A DNA stretch of 64,000 nt from Campylobacter vulpis (lineage in GTDB: Bacteria > Campylobacterota > Campylobacteria > Campylobacterales > Campylobacteraceae). The stretch lies in the NCBI RefSeq assembly GCF_014217995.1, contig NZ_CP041617.1, forward strand, positions 248,001 through 312,000, given 5' to 3'. Below, piece after piece: positions 18,742-28,720 of the stretch. Numbering within the stretch: the first letter of the stretch is position 1; each line of letters starts with the position of its first letter. The notes below the pieces were generated by a model that made no database searches, was not told the origin of the DNA, and worked only from the letters and a program-made list of their open reading frames with translations. Made by a program: the position numbers and the translations under genes.

Positions 18742-19890
18742 TTAAAATTCAATATAATTACCAAATTCTTCTTCTTTAGGAGGGTTTGTTTGAATTTTCT
18801 GTAAAGCCTCTTCGTAAGCGTTAATCTTTTGCTTGAATTCAGCTTTAGCTTGAGCACCAAGCTCGGACTTTGCTATTTTGACGACTGAAAGAGGATTGAT
18901 AGCTTTATTGTTGAGATACACGCCAAAGTGAAGGTGCGGTCCCGTGCTCATACCCGTTGAGCCTACATAGCCTATGAGCTGCCCTTGTTTGACTTTTTGT
19001 CCTGTTTTGATTTTAGCAAAGCGGCTAAGATGAGCGTAGAGGGTTGTGTAGCCTGAGGCATGTTTGATTTTAATCACTTTACCATAACCTCCTTGTGTGC
19101 CGACAAAGCTTACCGTGCCATTACCAGCACTTTTTACGGGTGTGCCTGTGGGTGCGGCATAATCTATCCCAAGATGTGCACGGTAGCGTTTTAGCACAGG
19201 GTGAAAGCGTGCAGTGGTAAAATGGGAAGAAATTCTTTTATAAACCACAGGTTTAGCAAGTAAAAAAGACTCTAGCTCTTTACCATCGCGTCCATAATAA
19301 GTGTCATTAAAAAGAAAAATTTCTCTAGCATTTTTATTAATCTCGACCATAGCCATATGAATAGTTATATCCCCCCAAAGCTTACCCTCGCGTCTTTTTT
19401 GAGAATAATAAAGAGTGATTTTATCCCCCTTTTGGATAGAGCGGAAATTTACACTGCTTTTAAAAGCCCTTACCATAGCCCTTGCTAAGGTTGAGCTTTG
19501 ACTTTCTTCATAAACATCTTGATAGGCGGAAGTTTTAACCTCTATGCGTAAAACCCTTTCTTCTTTTGTGTAATCCACAGGCGTGAAGGTGAGCTTGTAT
19601 TCATCTTTGCTTTTATAAATGTGAATTTGAAGTTCATCGCTAATGGGGATTAGCACTTGCTCAATTTGTCCGTTTGTGTCTTTTAAAATTTGATATTTTG
19701 CTCTTGAGGCGATTTCGGAGGCTAATTCTTGGTCTTCTCTATCAAGATTGTAGTATAAAGCCATAGGTATAGAATTTCTTTGTAAAAATTGTAAAAGTGT
19801 ATCGCCATTATCCCACAATCTCTCTTCCACGCTAGATGAGGCAAAAAGGGAACTGGTAAGTAAGCTTAATGCCAAAATAAATCTTTTCAT
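18742..19890 (-). CDS. M23-family peptidoglycan endopeptidase (Cj1215-like)
   Basis: Periplasmic zinc peptidase that trims cross-links in the wall; relatives shape helical cells. 382 residues with a signal peptide (1-17). A long N-terminal regulatory part (about 18-230) precedes the LytM domain. Zinc ligands are in RAHLGIDYAAPTGTPV (about residue 245) and in GPHLHFGVYLN (about 325), with a further His in TTLYAHLSRF. All expected ligands are present, so it should be active. Divergent from the gene at 19992. Confidence 0.9.
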   Translation of the reverse strand: MKRFILALSLLTSSLFASSSVEERLWDNGDTLLQFLQRNSIPMALYYNLDREDQELASEIASRAKYQILKDTNGQIEQVLIPISDELQIHIYKSKDEYKLTFTPVDYTKEERVLRIEVKTSAYQDVYEESQSSTLARAMVRAFKSSVNFRSIQKGDKITLYYSQKRREGKLWGDITIHMAMVEINKNAREIFLFNDTYYGRDGKELESFLLAKPVVYKRISSHFTTARFHPVLKRYRAHLGIDYAAPTGTPVKSAGNGTVSFVGTQGGYGKVIKIKHASGYTTLYAHLSRFAKIKTGQKVKQGQLIGYVGSTGMSTGPHLHFGVYLNNKAINPLSVVKIAKSELGAQAKAEFKQKINAYEEALQKIQTNPPKEEEFGNYIEF

Positions 19891-19961
19891 AAAGTGCCTT
19901 TTGCTTGATTAAAATCTTAATTTTACTTTATTTTTCTTACAATTCTTTAACAAAAAGCTAT

Positions 19962-19967
19962 TATAAT
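19962..19967 (+). promoter_or_regulatory. -10 element before the Cj1214-like gene
   Basis: TATAAT at 19962-19967, followed by AAGGAG (19981-19986) ahead of the GTG start at 19992. Campylobacter sigma-70 promoters usually lack a -35 box, and none is seen. Confidence 0.6.
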
Positions 19968-19991
19968 CATATTTTTACTTAAGGAGTTAGC

Positions 19992-20732
19992 GTGTTACGA
20001 TGGATTTTGTTATTGATGATTTCAGGTGCGAGTTTAATGGCTGAATTTAATTTAAAGCCTATTTCTACACCACTTTTAAAGGTTGAGGATATTTATGGCT
20101 ATGTGAAAGATAATGAAAATTTGGCACTTTATTCTAGTGGAATTGTGATGTATCGTTTTAAAGAGTCTCAAAGTATCATCGCAAGAGCTGAAGTCATAGA
20201 GAAAAATAATGGCATAGCTAAACTTGAATTTAGCGTTTTTGACTCCCTAGCACAAGATGCCCTACCTCTGCCAAATGTCCTGCCTCAAGCTGGTGATGAG
20301 GTGATTTTAAATTTCTTGTATGATAGGGGCTTGGTAATCGCTCCTGATAAGCAAAGCTATGATTTTTTGACGCAAAAATTTCCACAAATTTATTTTACAC
20401 ACATTGATATTTTGGGTGCACAGCTCATACGCACAGGGGGACTTGCTCCTAAGCGTTCTGATTTGAGAAAATTTTGCTCAGAAAATGCTGTGGGAGTTTT
20501 AATTCTTGCTTTGAGGGATAAATTTAAAATTGTGGATTGTCAAAGTTTTATGACTTTATATGAGGAAGCATTAAATATTAAGCCTAAGAGTTTGCAACAA
20601 CCATTTTACTCAAGAGTGGGTGGATATGAACGTGATTTTTTTGATTTTAATCCGGTGCAAATGGGGAATTTTTACCGCTATTACGAAACTTTAATTGACT
20701 TAAAAAAAGCGAATAAAAATGATGAAAAGTGA
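19992..20732 (+). CDS. Exported protein of unknown function (Cj1214-like)
   Basis: 246 residues with a signal peptide (LRWILLLMISGASLMA, residues 2-17). Start GTG, chosen from the AAGGAG 6 bases upstream. The mature part has no motif I recognise. The region GLVIAPDKQSYDFL followed by FPQIYFTHIDILGA looks like a compact domain. It overlaps glcD by 14 bases, so the two are co-expressed. No function is proposed. Confidence 0.75.
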   Translation: MLRWILLLMISGASLMAEFNLKPISTPLLKVEDIYGYVKDNENLALYSSGIVMYRFKESQSIIARAEVIEKNNGIAKLEFSVFDSLAQDALPLPNVLPQAGDEVILNFLYDRGLVIAPDKQSYDFLTQKFPQIYFTHIDILGAQLIRTGGLAPKRSDLRKFCSENAVGVLILALRDKFKIVDCQSFMTLYEEALNIKPKSLQQPFYSRVGGYERDFFDFNPVQMGNFYRYYETLIDLKKANKNDEK

Positions 20733-22104
20733 ATTTAAAGAACATTTTAAAAAACTTTTAGGCGAAGAAAATGCTCATTTTGACGCTATACATCAAAGAG
20801 CTTATAGCTACGATGCGACTAGGAAGCATTATTTGCCCGATGGTGTGCTTTTTCCTAGAAATGAAGAGGATATTAGTGAAATTTTAAAATACTGCAATGA
20901 AAAACAAATCATCATTATCCCAAGAGGTTCAGGCTCTGGCTTTACAGGCGGGGCTTTAGCTGTTAATGGAGGCTTAATTTTAAGCTTTGAAAAGCATATG
21001 AATCAAATTTTAGAAATTGATTTAGAAAATTTAGTTGCCGTAGTGCAACCGGGCGTGATTAATATGGCTTTACAAAAAGAAGTTGCTAAACACGGACTTT
21101 TTTATCCGCCTGATCCTGCTAGTATGGAGTATTCAAGTCTTGGAGGAAATGTGAGTGAAAATGCTGGCGGTATGAGAGCGGCGAAATACGGCATTACAAA
21201 AGATTATGTGATGGCTTTAAGGGCTGTGCTTGCAAATGGCGATATTATAAGGGCTGGAAAACGCACCATTAAAGATGTAGCAGGGTATAATTTAGCGGGG
21301 ATTTTGATTGCTAGTGAGGGTTCTTTAGCTATTTTAAGTGAGCTGACTTTAAAGCTTATCCCTATGCCAAAGCTTAAAAAAACTGCCTTTGCTACCTTTG
21401 CAAGCGTTAAAGAAGCGATGAATGCTGTTTATAAAAGTCTTGCAGGAGGAGTGAATCCTGTAAGTATGGAATTTTTGGATAATTTAAGCATAAGAGCTGT
21501 GGAGGAGAAATTTCACAAGGGCTTAAATGTCGAGGCTGGAGCGATTTTAATTTGTGATGTGGATGGAAATGTCAAGGAGAGTGTAGAGGAGGATTTAAAG
21601 CGTTTAAGAGAGCATTTTTTAGAGGCTGGAGCACTTGAATTTAAAGTTGCACAAAATGAAAATGAAGTGTCCGACATATGGTTTGCTAGGAGAAATTGCT
21701 CTCAAAGTATAGCGATATATGGCACTTTAAAACTTAATGAGGATATCACGGTCCCACGCTCAAAACTTCCAGAACTTTTGGAGGGGATAGAGCAAATTTC
21801 GCAAAAATATGGCTTTAAAATCCCTTGTTTTGGACACACAGGCGATGGAAATGTGCATACAAATGTGATGGTTAAGGATAAAGATGATAAAGAGCAAGTG
21901 AAAAAAGGCTATGAGGCGGTGGAAGAAATTTTTAAGCTTACTATTGGGCTTGGTGGAACGCTAAGTGGGGAGCATGGCATAGGCATTTCAAAAGCACCTT
22001 TTATGAGCCTTGCTTTTAGTGAAGCCGAGCTTAATTTAATGCGAAATATTAAAAAAGCCTTTGACCCAAATAATATTTTAAACCCTTTCAAAATGGGACT
22101 TTAA
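20719..22104 (+). CDS. glcD: GlcD-type FAD-linked oxidase (glycolate/D-lactate dehydrogenase)
   Basis: 461-residue flavoenzyme of the VAO/PCMH family. The FAD-binding PRGSGSGFTGGALAVNG is near residue 72 and GGNVSENAGGMRAAKYG near 142. The C-terminal substrate domain has PCFGHTGDGNVHTNV and GTLSGEHGIGISK. It likely oxidises a 2-hydroxy acid and passes electrons to the respiratory chain; the exact substrate (lactate or glycolate) cannot be told. No Fe-S partner gene is next to it. Confidence 0.88.
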   Translation: MMKSEFKEHFKKLLGEENAHFDAIHQRAYSYDATRKHYLPDGVLFPRNEEDISEILKYCNEKQIIIIPRGSGSGFTGGALAVNGGLILSFEKHMNQILEIDLENLVAVVQPGVINMALQKEVAKHGLFYPPDPASMEYSSLGGNVSENAGGMRAAKYGITKDYVMALRAVLANGDIIRAGKRTIKDVAGYNLAGILIASEGSLAILSELTLKLIPMPKLKKTAFATFASVKEAMNAVYKSLAGGVNPVSMEFLDNLSIRAVEEKFHKGLNVEAGAILICDVDGNVKESVEEDLKRLREHFLEAGALEFKVAQNENEVSDIWFARRNCSQSIAIYGTLKLNEDITVPRSKLPELLEGIEQISQKYGFKIPCFGHTGDGNVHTNVMVKDKDDKEQVKKGYEAVEEIFKLTIGLGGTLSGEHGIGISKAPFMSLAFSEAELNLMRNIKKAFDPNNILNPFKMGL

Positions 22105-22105
22105 T

Positions 22106-22816
22106 ATGAATTTGTGGGATAAAAAGGCAAAAACTTATGCGAGATTTAGTCCTACTTTAAATGAAATTCAAAAACAAAGCTTTGAGGAATTTCAAAAACT
22201 AGGGCTTGATTTTAAAGATAAAAGCGTCATTGATATAGGCTGTGGGACGGGCGTTTGGACCTTGCATTTAGCATTTTTAGCAAAAGAAGTTCTAGCTCTT
22301 GATAATTCTAAGGCTATGCTTGAAATTTTGCAAGAAGATGCATTAAAATTAAAACTTAGTAATGTTAAAAGTGTGAATTTAAGCTTTAAAGATTTTATAA
22401 AAGAAAACGCAAATTCACGCTTTGATATCGCTTTTTTAAGTATGTCTCCAGCCTTGCAAAACGATTATAAACATTTTTTAAATTTAGCACAGAAGAAAAT
22501 TTATCTTGCTTGGGCAGATTTGAGAAAGAGTGATTTCTTAGACCCTATTTTTAAGCATTTTAAAACAGAATTTAAGGGTTTTTACAAACAAGATTTTGAG
22601 AGCTTTTTGCTAGAAAATGACATCGACTTTCATAAGGTGATTTTTGAGGAAAGACGCGTGGTAAAAAGAACGCGTGAAGAGGCGATTGAAAATGCTTTGT
22701 GGCATTTGGATATGAACGGCGTAAAAGCCTCAAAAGATGAAGTGGAAAAACTTGTGAAAAATGACATTGTCGAAACTATCCATTCTACAATTAAACTTTT
22801 GATTGTAGATGGCTAA
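22106..22816 (+). CDS. Class I SAM-dependent methyltransferase
   Basis: 236 residues. Motif I is VIDIGCGTGVWTLHLA (about residue 41), followed by VLALDNSKAMLEIL (motif II). The C-terminal half is helical and not diagnostic. The gene starts 1 base after the glcD stop. The substrate is unknown; small molecules are likely, since no RNA-binding domain is visible. Confidence 0.8.
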   Translation: MNLWDKKAKTYARFSPTLNEIQKQSFEEFQKLGLDFKDKSVIDIGCGTGVWTLHLAFLAKEVLALDNSKAMLEILQEDALKLKLSNVKSVNLSFKDFIKENANSRFDIAFLSMSPALQNDYKHFLNLAQKKIYLAWADLRKSDFLDPIFKHFKTEFKGFYKQDFESFLLENDIDFHKVIFEERRVVKRTREEAIENALWHLDMNGVKASKDEVEKLVKNDIVETIHSTIKLLIVDG

Positions 22817-22840
22817 ATTATTTATTTTAAAGGAATTTTA

Positions 22841-23062
22841 ATGGTTAAAAATTTTGTCGTAAGATTTGGACGCTTACTTCTCGATGCTATTGTGGTTGCG
22901 AGTTTTGTCATTGCTTTGATTTATTCTCTTGTTGTGATGTTTAGCGTTGGATTTATCTTTGGCTTATTTTCTTTAATAGGCAGTTTTATTGCTTTATTTC
23001 TTAGTTTTTTTGTTATCTATCTTGTCATAGATATAAGAGACGCACTTGTGCATAAAGCTTAA
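22841..23062 (+). CDS. Small two-span membrane protein of unknown function
   Basis: 73 residues with two hydrophobic helices (about 11-35 and 38-62) around a short turn, ending in a charged tail (DIRDALVHKA). AAAGGAA precedes the ATG. It is the last gene of the plus-strand group and is followed by a terminator. I do not recognise the family. Confidence 0.65.
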   Translation: MVKNFVVRFGRLLLDAIVVASFVIALIYSLVVMFSVGFIFGLFSLIGSFIALFLSFFVIYLVIDIRDALVHKA

Positions 23063-23066
23063 AAAC

Positions 23067-23084
23067 TTCCGCCTTAGGGCGGAA
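23067..23084. terminator. Bidirectional terminator between convergent genes
   Basis: Perfect 7-bp stem TTCCGCC (23067-23073) and GGCGGAA (23078-23084) with a 4-base loop, between the small membrane protein gene and pyrC. The T-run is weak on both sides. Confidence 0.65.
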
Positions 23085-24086
23085 TTAGTAGCTTGTTTGG
23101 AATTTTAATTTTTCCCCAGCCATAAAAGGCACGATTTTATTATATTCTTCTGCTACCTGCCACTCTTCTTTTTTAAGCTCAATAATTTTGTCTTTTTCAA
23201 AGCTTAGTTTATGAATTTTACAAGCGTTATTTGAAATGAATTTTTGCAAATTTGTTTCATTTGAATTTTTTTCAAAAAGCTCCGCTAAAACACTTAGAGC
23301 CACAGGGGAAGAAAACACTCCAGCCGCACAGCCACAGCACTCTTTTTCGCTTTTTGGGTGTGGGGCGGAATCGCTTCCAAACATTACTTTTTCATAGCCA
23401 CTAAAGGCTAACTCGCATAAGGCTTCTCTATCTTCGTAAGTTTTAGCTATGGGTTTGCAAAAAAGATGAGGTTGCATTTTACCTCCTATCACATCATCAA
23501 GGCTTAAAATAAGATGATGTAAGGTTATGGTCGCATATAAATTTTCGTAGTCTTTTAGAAGTTTGCAAAGTGCTTTTGTAGTGATATGCTCCATTATGAT
23601 TTTAAGTTTTGGAAAATTAAGGGCAAGTTTTTCATAAATTTTGGCAAAATTCGCTTCTCTATCCATTACAAAATCATTCGTTTCTCCGTGGATCAAAAGA
23701 GGGATTTCCAAAGCACTCATTGCCAAAAGCGTGGGTTTTAAATTTTCTAAGTCAAAGCTTGAAACGCCTCCGTTTGAATTGGTCGTAATCCCCGCAGGAT
23801 AAAGCTTGATACCAAAAATTTCGCTTCTTGCTTTTTCTAAAAATTTCTCATCATAATGCTGAAAAAAAAGGGTCATTAATGGCGTAAAAAGCTCATTTTC
23901 ACTTGCCTTTATAATGCGACTTTTATAAGCTTTTAAGGAGACTAAATCGCAAAGTGGGGGGATTAAATTTGGCATAATCACAGCGGCTCTAAAATCTTTC
24001 GCAGAATAAGGCGTAACGCATTCAAGCATAGGTGTATCTCTTAAATGCAGGTGCATATCAAGAGGATTTGTAAGCTTCATTTTCAC
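23085..24086 (-). CDS. pyrC: Dihydroorotase
   Basis: Zinc amidohydrolase that closes the dihydroorotate ring in pyrimidine synthesis. 333 residues, class II (PyrC) type. The metal motif LDMHLHLRDTPML is near residue 8, IKLYPAG marks the carboxylated-lysine region (about 103), and FGSDSAPHPKSEKECCGCAAG is near 240 with the catalytic Asp. The start overlaps the purF stop by 4 bases. Confidence 0.95.
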   Translation of the reverse strand: MKMKLTNPLDMHLHLRDTPMLECVTPYSAKDFRAAVIMPNLIPPLCDLVSLKAYKSRIIKASENELFTPLMTLFFQHYDEKFLEKARSEIFGIKLYPAGITTNSNGGVSSFDLENLKPTLLAMSALEIPLLIHGETNDFVMDREANFAKIYEKLALNFPKLKIIMEHITTKALCKLLKDYENLYATITLHHLILSLDDVIGGKMQPHLFCKPIAKTYEDREALCELAFSGYEKVMFGSDSAPHPKSEKECCGCAAGVFSSPVALSVLAELFEKNSNETNLQKFISNNACKIHKLSFEKDKIIELKKEEWQVAEEYNKIVPFMAGEKLKFQTSY

Positions 24087-25423
24087 TCCTTAATAAAATA
24101 ATCCCCATCAAAACTAATGAGAGAGTAAGCCCTTTCAGTTCCTATGCTTTCAACAAGCTCTTCTATGCTTAAAAAACTCAAAGTGTCCGCACCGCAATAC
24201 TCTCTTACTTCTTCAGTGCTTTTGTTGGCACTAATTAACTCTTCAAAAGTCGGCGTGTCTATGCCGTAAAGATCGGGGAATTTGATTTCAGGACAGGCTA
24301 TGGCAAGATGAATTTTTTTCGCCCCAGCTGCGCGTAAAAGGGAGATAATTTTTTTTGAGGTCGTTCCACGCACTATACTATCATCAATGACGACTATTTC
24401 TTTACCTTCTAAAACGGGTTGCATAGGGTTGAGTTTTAATTTAACTTTAAGATTGCGTAATTCTTGAGTTGGCTCTATAAAGGTGCGTCCTACATAGTGA
24501 TTTCTCACAATAGCCATTTCAAGAGGGAGTTTTAAAGTTTGTGCAAAGCCTATGGCAGCACTTACTCCGCTATCTGGCACGGGAACTACAAAATCGGCTT
24601 TGTGGGTGAATTTTTTCGCTAAATTCTCGCCCATTTTTTTACGCACCTCATACACACTTTTTCCCTCGACTATACTATCAGGTCTTGCAAAATAAATGTA
24701 TTCAAAAGCACAAATCCTAGGTTCTTCTTTGAAAAGCTGCAAGCTTTCAAATTCTTCTTCACCTTGCGTAAAAATGAGCATTTCTCCGGGTTTAACATCG
24801 CGGATAAATTCAGCCTCTATCAAATCAAAAGCACAAGTTTCACTTGCTACAATGTAGCCTCCGTCCTTTAAACGCCCCAAAGAAAGAGGACGCACACCAA
24901 AGCGGTCTCTCATCACATAAAGCTTATTAATATCTGCTAAAACAAAGCAGTATGCCCCAACGCATTTTGATAAACTTTCTATAAATCTTTCCTTCAAGCT
25001 ATCTTTTTTGCTTCTTGCGATTAAATGCACGACATTTTCTGTGTCCATATTTGTGCGAAAAATGGCACCATCTTTAATCAGTGCGTTTCGAATTTCTTCT
25101 TTATTAACTAAATTTCCATTGTGTGCTAGGGCTATGTCGCCTAGGATACAAGTGGCGGCTATGGGCTGGGCATCATTTAGACTTGAATTTCCGGCGGTTG
25201 AGTAGCGATTGTGTCCTATGGCTAGGCTTCCATTTAGATTTTTTAAATTCTCCCCATTAAAAATTTGACTCACTTCGCCTTTTGCCTTAATGGTTCTTAT
25301 TTTCTCCCCATCACTCACGCTTATCCCACTTGCCTCTTGTCCTCTGTGCTGCATAGCAAAAAGTGCGTAATACGCATAAGTGCTAGCATTTGATGAATTA
25401 ATCACTCCTACAACTGCACACAT
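24083..25423 (-). CDS. purF: Amidophosphoribosyltransferase
   Basis: First committed step of purine synthesis: PRPP plus glutamine gives phosphoribosylamine. 446 residues. MCAVVGVIN exposes the catalytic Cys2 after Met removal. NTDMENV-type residues are in the Ntn-glutaminase half. The PRPP loop VVIDDSIVRGTTSKKI is near 345. The usual C-terminal cysteines are only partly present. It sits between dapB and pyrC in one minus-strand operon. Confidence 0.96.
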   Translation of the reverse strand: MCAVVGVINSSNASTYAYYALFAMQHRGQEASGISVSDGEKIRTIKAKGEVSQIFNGENLKNLNGSLAIGHNRYSTAGNSSLNDAQPIAATCILGDIALAHNGNLVNKEEIRNALIKDGAIFRTNMDTENVVHLIARSKKDSLKERFIESLSKCVGAYCFVLADINKLYVMRDRFGVRPLSLGRLKDGGYIVASETCAFDLIEAEFIRDVKPGEMLIFTQGEEEFESLQLFKEEPRICAFEYIYFARPDSIVEGKSVYEVRKKMGENLAKKFTHKADFVVPVPDSGVSAAIGFAQTLKLPLEMAIVRNHYVGRTFIEPTQELRNLKVKLKLNPMQPVLEGKEIVVIDDSIVRGTTSKKIISLLRAAGAKKIHLAIACPEIKFPDLYGIDTPTFEELISANKSTEEVREYCGADTLSFLSIEELVESIGTERAYSLISFDGDYFIKE

Positions 25424-26152
25424 TTAAATTCCTAAAAAATCATTAATTGAATAAAGCCCCGCCTCTTTTTTGTGGAGCCATTTAGCGATTTTAATCGCAC
25501 CTTTAGCAAAGGTCGCTCTTGAGGTTGCTGTGTGGTTAAGTTCTAAAAATTCCCCCTCTTCATAAAAGCCAACAGTATGCCTTCCTACGATATCTCCACC
25601 TCTTAAGCTCATCACGGCGATTTCATCTTTACTACGCTCGCCTATTAAACCATCACGACCGCTAATTCTTACTTTAGATAATTCCAAATTTCTCGCTTTT
25701 GCTACGCCTGTGGCTAGGGTCATTGCCGTGCCACTTGGAGAGTCTTTTTTGTGACGATGATGCATTTCTAAAATTTCTATATCAAATTCTTTAAGCATAG
25801 CACTTGCTTTTGTGGCAAGATGATTTAGCACTGCAACACCTAAGGACATATTTGTCGCGTAAAAAATGGGCATTACTTCACTTGCTTGATGAAGAGTTTG
25901 CATAGTCTTTTCGTCAAGCCCTGTTGTGCCTATGACTAAAGGCTTTGGCGTGGTTCTAGCGTAGGCTATTAGCTCACTTGTCCCAAGAGGTGAAGAAAAA
26001 TCGATAATCACCTCACTTTTTTCAAAAAGCTGGTCTAAATTTCCGCCTTTATCATAAAGCATAGCAAGTTTTGCCTCCGTTTCCTCCCTTAAGCAAAGCT
26101 CTATCATACGCCCCATACGCCCATTTGCACCATAAATTCCTATTTGAGTCAT
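25424..26152 (-). CDS. dapB: 4-hydroxy-tetrahydrodipicolinate reductase
   Basis: NAD(P)H-dependent step to lysine and meso-DAP. 242 residues. The Rossmann loop [16 protein letters not shown] is at the N-terminus. The catalytic motif [16 protein letters not shown] is near residue 135. The end meets purF with no gap. Its product feeds the MurE reaction encoded earlier in the window. Confidence 0.96.
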   Translation of the reverse strand: MTQIGIYGANGRMGRMIELCLREETEAKLAMLYDKGGNLDQLFEKSEVIIDFSSPLGTSELIAYARTTPKPLVIGTTGLDEKTMQTLHQASEVMPIFYATNMSLGVAVLNHLATKASAMLKEFDIEILEMHHRHKKDSPSGTAMTLATGVAKARNLELSKVRISGRDGLIGERSKDEIAVMSLRGGDIVGRHTVGFYEEGEFLELNHTATSRATFAKGAIKIAKWLHKKEAGLYSINDFLGI

Positions 26153-26199
26153 TTTTTATCCTTAAAAGAAAATTGTAGCATTTGTTTTTTTCTATTTTG

Positions 26200-27540
26200 T
26201 TACATCCATTCTAAAACTTGTGAAATTTCTTTAGCGACAAAGCATTTTAAACCTAAATTTTCTAAGCTTTTATTAGGGATAATGGCATTTTTGAAATTTT
26301 GCATTTTCGCTTCTTTTAAACGCACATCAAGGCTAAAGACTTCCCTAATTTCACCATTTAAGCTTAGCTCACCGATGAAAACGCTATCTTTACTCAAGGG
26401 GCGGTTTTTAAAGCTTGAAATGATAGCCGCCACGACTGCTAAATCTGCTGCCGTTTCGCTGATTTTAACCCCTCCGCTGACATTGATGAATACATCATAA
26501 TGCCCTAGAGGGATTTCAAGTTTGCGTTCTAAGAGGGCTAGTAGCATATCAAGGCGGTTTTTTTCATAGCCTGTGGCACTGCGTTTAGGATAGGAGCTTT
26601 CACAAACGAGAGCTTGAATTTCAAGCACAAGGGCGCGTGAGCCTTCCATCACGACACTAAGCGCACTACCTGCACTTGCTTTTGTGCGAGAAAAAAAGCG
26701 ACTAGCCAAATCTTTAGCCGAAATTAAACCCCTAGAACCCATCTCAAAAATCCCCACCTCGCTTGTGTTTCCAAAGCGATTTTTAAAACCTCTTAAAAGC
26801 CTTATTTCCTTAGTTGCATCGCCTTCAAAGTATAGCACCACATCGACCATATGTTCTAAAACCCTAGGACCTGCTATGGCGCCGTCTTTTGTGATGTGTC
26901 CTATGATGAAAGTGCTGATATTTTTCATTTTGCTTACTTTCATTAGCTCAAAAGTTAGCTCTCTTACTTGCGTGATAGAACCTGCGGCGGAGGCGATTTT
27001 TGAAGTATAAAGCGTTTGTATGGAATCGATAATGAGAAAATTATAATTTTGCTTGTGAAGTTCTTCGATGATATTTTCAAAACAAAGCTCTGTTAGAAGA
27101 AATAAATTGGGGCTATTTGCTTCGAGTCTATCGGCTCTTAGTTTGATTTGCGTTTTACTTTCCTCTCCGCTGACATAAAGGACCTTTTTGCCTTTTTGTG
27201 CTAAATTTGAAGCGATTTTGAGCAAAAGAGTGGATTTACCCACGCCAGGACTTCCGCCTATTAAAATAAGAGAACCCTCTACTATGCCTCCGCCTAAAAC
27301 AAGATCAAGCTCCGCATCTTCGGTGCTTATGCGTGTGAAATTTTCAAGCTCCACATCTTCAATGCACACTGCCTCACTTGGAGTGGAAATTTTTTTAGCA
27401 AGTTCTTTTAAGGTAGCTACTTGCTCGGCTTTTAATTCGATAAAACTATCCCAAGCTCCACATTCAGGGCATTTTCCTAGCCATTTACTTTGCTGATTTC
27501 CACAGGATTCACATTCAAAAACGGGTTTATTTTTTGCCAT
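26200..27540 (-). CDS. radA: DNA repair protein RadA (Sms)
   Basis: Branch-migration helicase of homologous recombination and natural transformation. 446 residues. The N-terminal zinc finger has two CxxC pairs (CESCGNQQ and CPECGAW). The Walker A is GGSPGVGKSTLLL (about residue 93), the RadA motif KNRFGNTSEVGIF (about 251), and a Lon-protease-like C-terminus has GHYDVFINVSGG. It starts a minus-strand series with dapB, purF and pyrC after a 47-base gap. Confidence 0.96.
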   Translation of the reverse strand: MAKNKPVFECESCGNQQSKWLGKCPECGAWDSFIELKAEQVATLKELAKKISTPSEAVCIEDVELENFTRISTEDAELDLVLGGGIVEGSLILIGGSPGVGKSTLLLKIASNLAQKGKKVLYVSGEESKTQIKLRADRLEANSPNLFLLTELCFENIIEELHKQNYNFLIIDSIQTLYTSKIASAAGSITQVRELTFELMKVSKMKNISTFIIGHITKDGAIAGPRVLEHMVDVVLYFEGDATKEIRLLRGFKNRFGNTSEVGIFEMGSRGLISAKDLASRFFSRTKASAGSALSVVMEGSRALVLEIQALVCESSYPKRSATGYEKNRLDMLLALLERKLEIPLGHYDVFINVSGGVKISETAADLAVVAAIISSFKNRPLSKDSVFIGELSLNGEIREVFSLDVRLKEAKMQNFKNAIIPNKSLENLGLKCFVAKEISQVLEWM

Positions 27541-27671
27541 TGTTTCACTTTGTAACAGAAATTTTAATTTTATTTACATTTTAACTAAAAAAATTTAAAT
27601 CAAAATTTGTTAAGAATAATTTAAAATAATTAAAATTACAATTAAATAAATATTTACAAATAGGAGTTTTT

Positions 27672-28514
27672 ATGAGTAAAGTAAAACTTGCCAGCGTTCA
27701 ATTCTCTCCGGCGTCTTTTGAGCGTGAAGCTAATATGGAAAAAGCGGTGTTTTGGACTAAGAAGGCTTTAGAGGAAGGTGCTAGAATAGTGGTTTTACCA
27801 GAGCTTTTTGATAGTGGCTATTGTGTGGAGGATAAAGACTTAAAACTAGGGCTTGACTTAAATGATATTAAAAGCTCAACCTTAGCTCCTCTAATAGAAT
27901 TAACAAAAATTTATAATGCCTACATCATCGCAAATAGCATAGAAAAAAGTAAAAATAAGCTTTACGATACAGCCTACATACTTTCCAAAAAGGGTGTGTT
28001 GGGTAAGTACCGCAAAATTTATCTTTATGATAATGAGAAAAAGAGATTTAATAGGGGCAAAAAATATCCCATTTTTGAACTGAAATTTGAAAAATTTAAG
28101 GTCAAGATAGGACTTGGGATTTGCTATGAAATAGGCTTTAGCGAGGGTGCGAGATTTTTGGCTTTGCAAGGGGCGCAAATTCTTATTTACCCTGCTGCAT
28201 TTGGCGTGGCAAGGGCTTATGTGTGGGACTTAGCAAGCAGGGCAAGGGCTTTGGAGAGTGGGTGTTTTGTCGTAGCGGCGAATCGTTGTGGAAAGGAATT
28301 TTCTAAGGTAAAGGATAGTTACATTGAATTTGCTGGAAAAACGAAAATTATTAGCCCCAAAGGTGAGATTATCCAAGAGCTTGGTGAATATGAGGGGATA
28401 AGCTGTGTAGAGCTAGAACTTGATGATGTGAAAGCACAAAGAGAGAATTTAACCTATCTTAAAGATTTAAATTTAAAACTTTGTCAAAAAATGTATAAAA
28501 ATTTAAAAGCTTAA
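27672..28514 (+). CDS. Carbon-nitrogen hydrolase (nitrilase superfamily)
   Basis: 280 residues. The Glu-Lys-Cys triad is visible: Glu44 in VVLPELFDSGY, Lys115 in GKYRKIYLYD, and Cys151 in GLGICYEIGFSEG. Such enzymes hydrolyse amides; N-carbamoylputrescine amidase or omega-amidase are possible, and I cannot choose. Preceded by AGGAGTTTTT. The stop overlaps that of the convergent tautomerase gene by 4 bases in a CTTAAG palindrome. Confidence 0.86.
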   Translation: MSKVKLASVQFSPASFEREANMEKAVFWTKKALEEGARIVVLPELFDSGYCVEDKDLKLGLDLNDIKSSTLAPLIELTKIYNAYIIANSIEKSKNKLYDTAYILSKKGVLGKYRKIYLYDNEKKRFNRGKKYPIFELKFEKFKVKIGLGICYEIGFSEGARFLALQGAQILIYPAAFGVARAYVWDLASRARALESGCFVVAANRCGKEFSKVKDSYIEFAGKTKIISPKGEIIQELGEYEGISCVELELDDVKAQRENLTYLKDLNLKLCQKMYKNLKA

Positions 28515-28720
28515 GACCGCTTTTTTCTTACCTGCGTGATACTTTCGCCTCCAAGTCCGTAATTATCGGTGTTGATTTCATCGATGATGACGACGGTGGA
28601 GGCTTTATTTTTGTTTAAGATTTTTGCGATGAGTTCGGTTACGCCTTGTATTAATGCCTCTTTTTGTTCTTTTGTGGGTATTTCATTTTCTTTAGTAATT
28701 TTGATATTAACAAAAGGCAT
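28511..28720 (-). CDS. dmpI: 4-oxalocrotonate tautomerase family protein (DmpI-like)
   Basis: 69 residues. It begins MPFVNIKITKE, which gives the catalytic N-terminal proline after Met removal. STVVIIDEINTDNYGLGGES is the family core. The usual size for a subunit of the small hexameric tautomerases. The in vivo substrate in campylobacters is not known. AAGGAG lies just upstream. Confidence 0.88.
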   Translation of the reverse strand: MPFVNIKITKENEIPTKEQKEALIQGVTELIAKILNKNKASTVVIIDEINTDNYGLGGESITQVRKKRS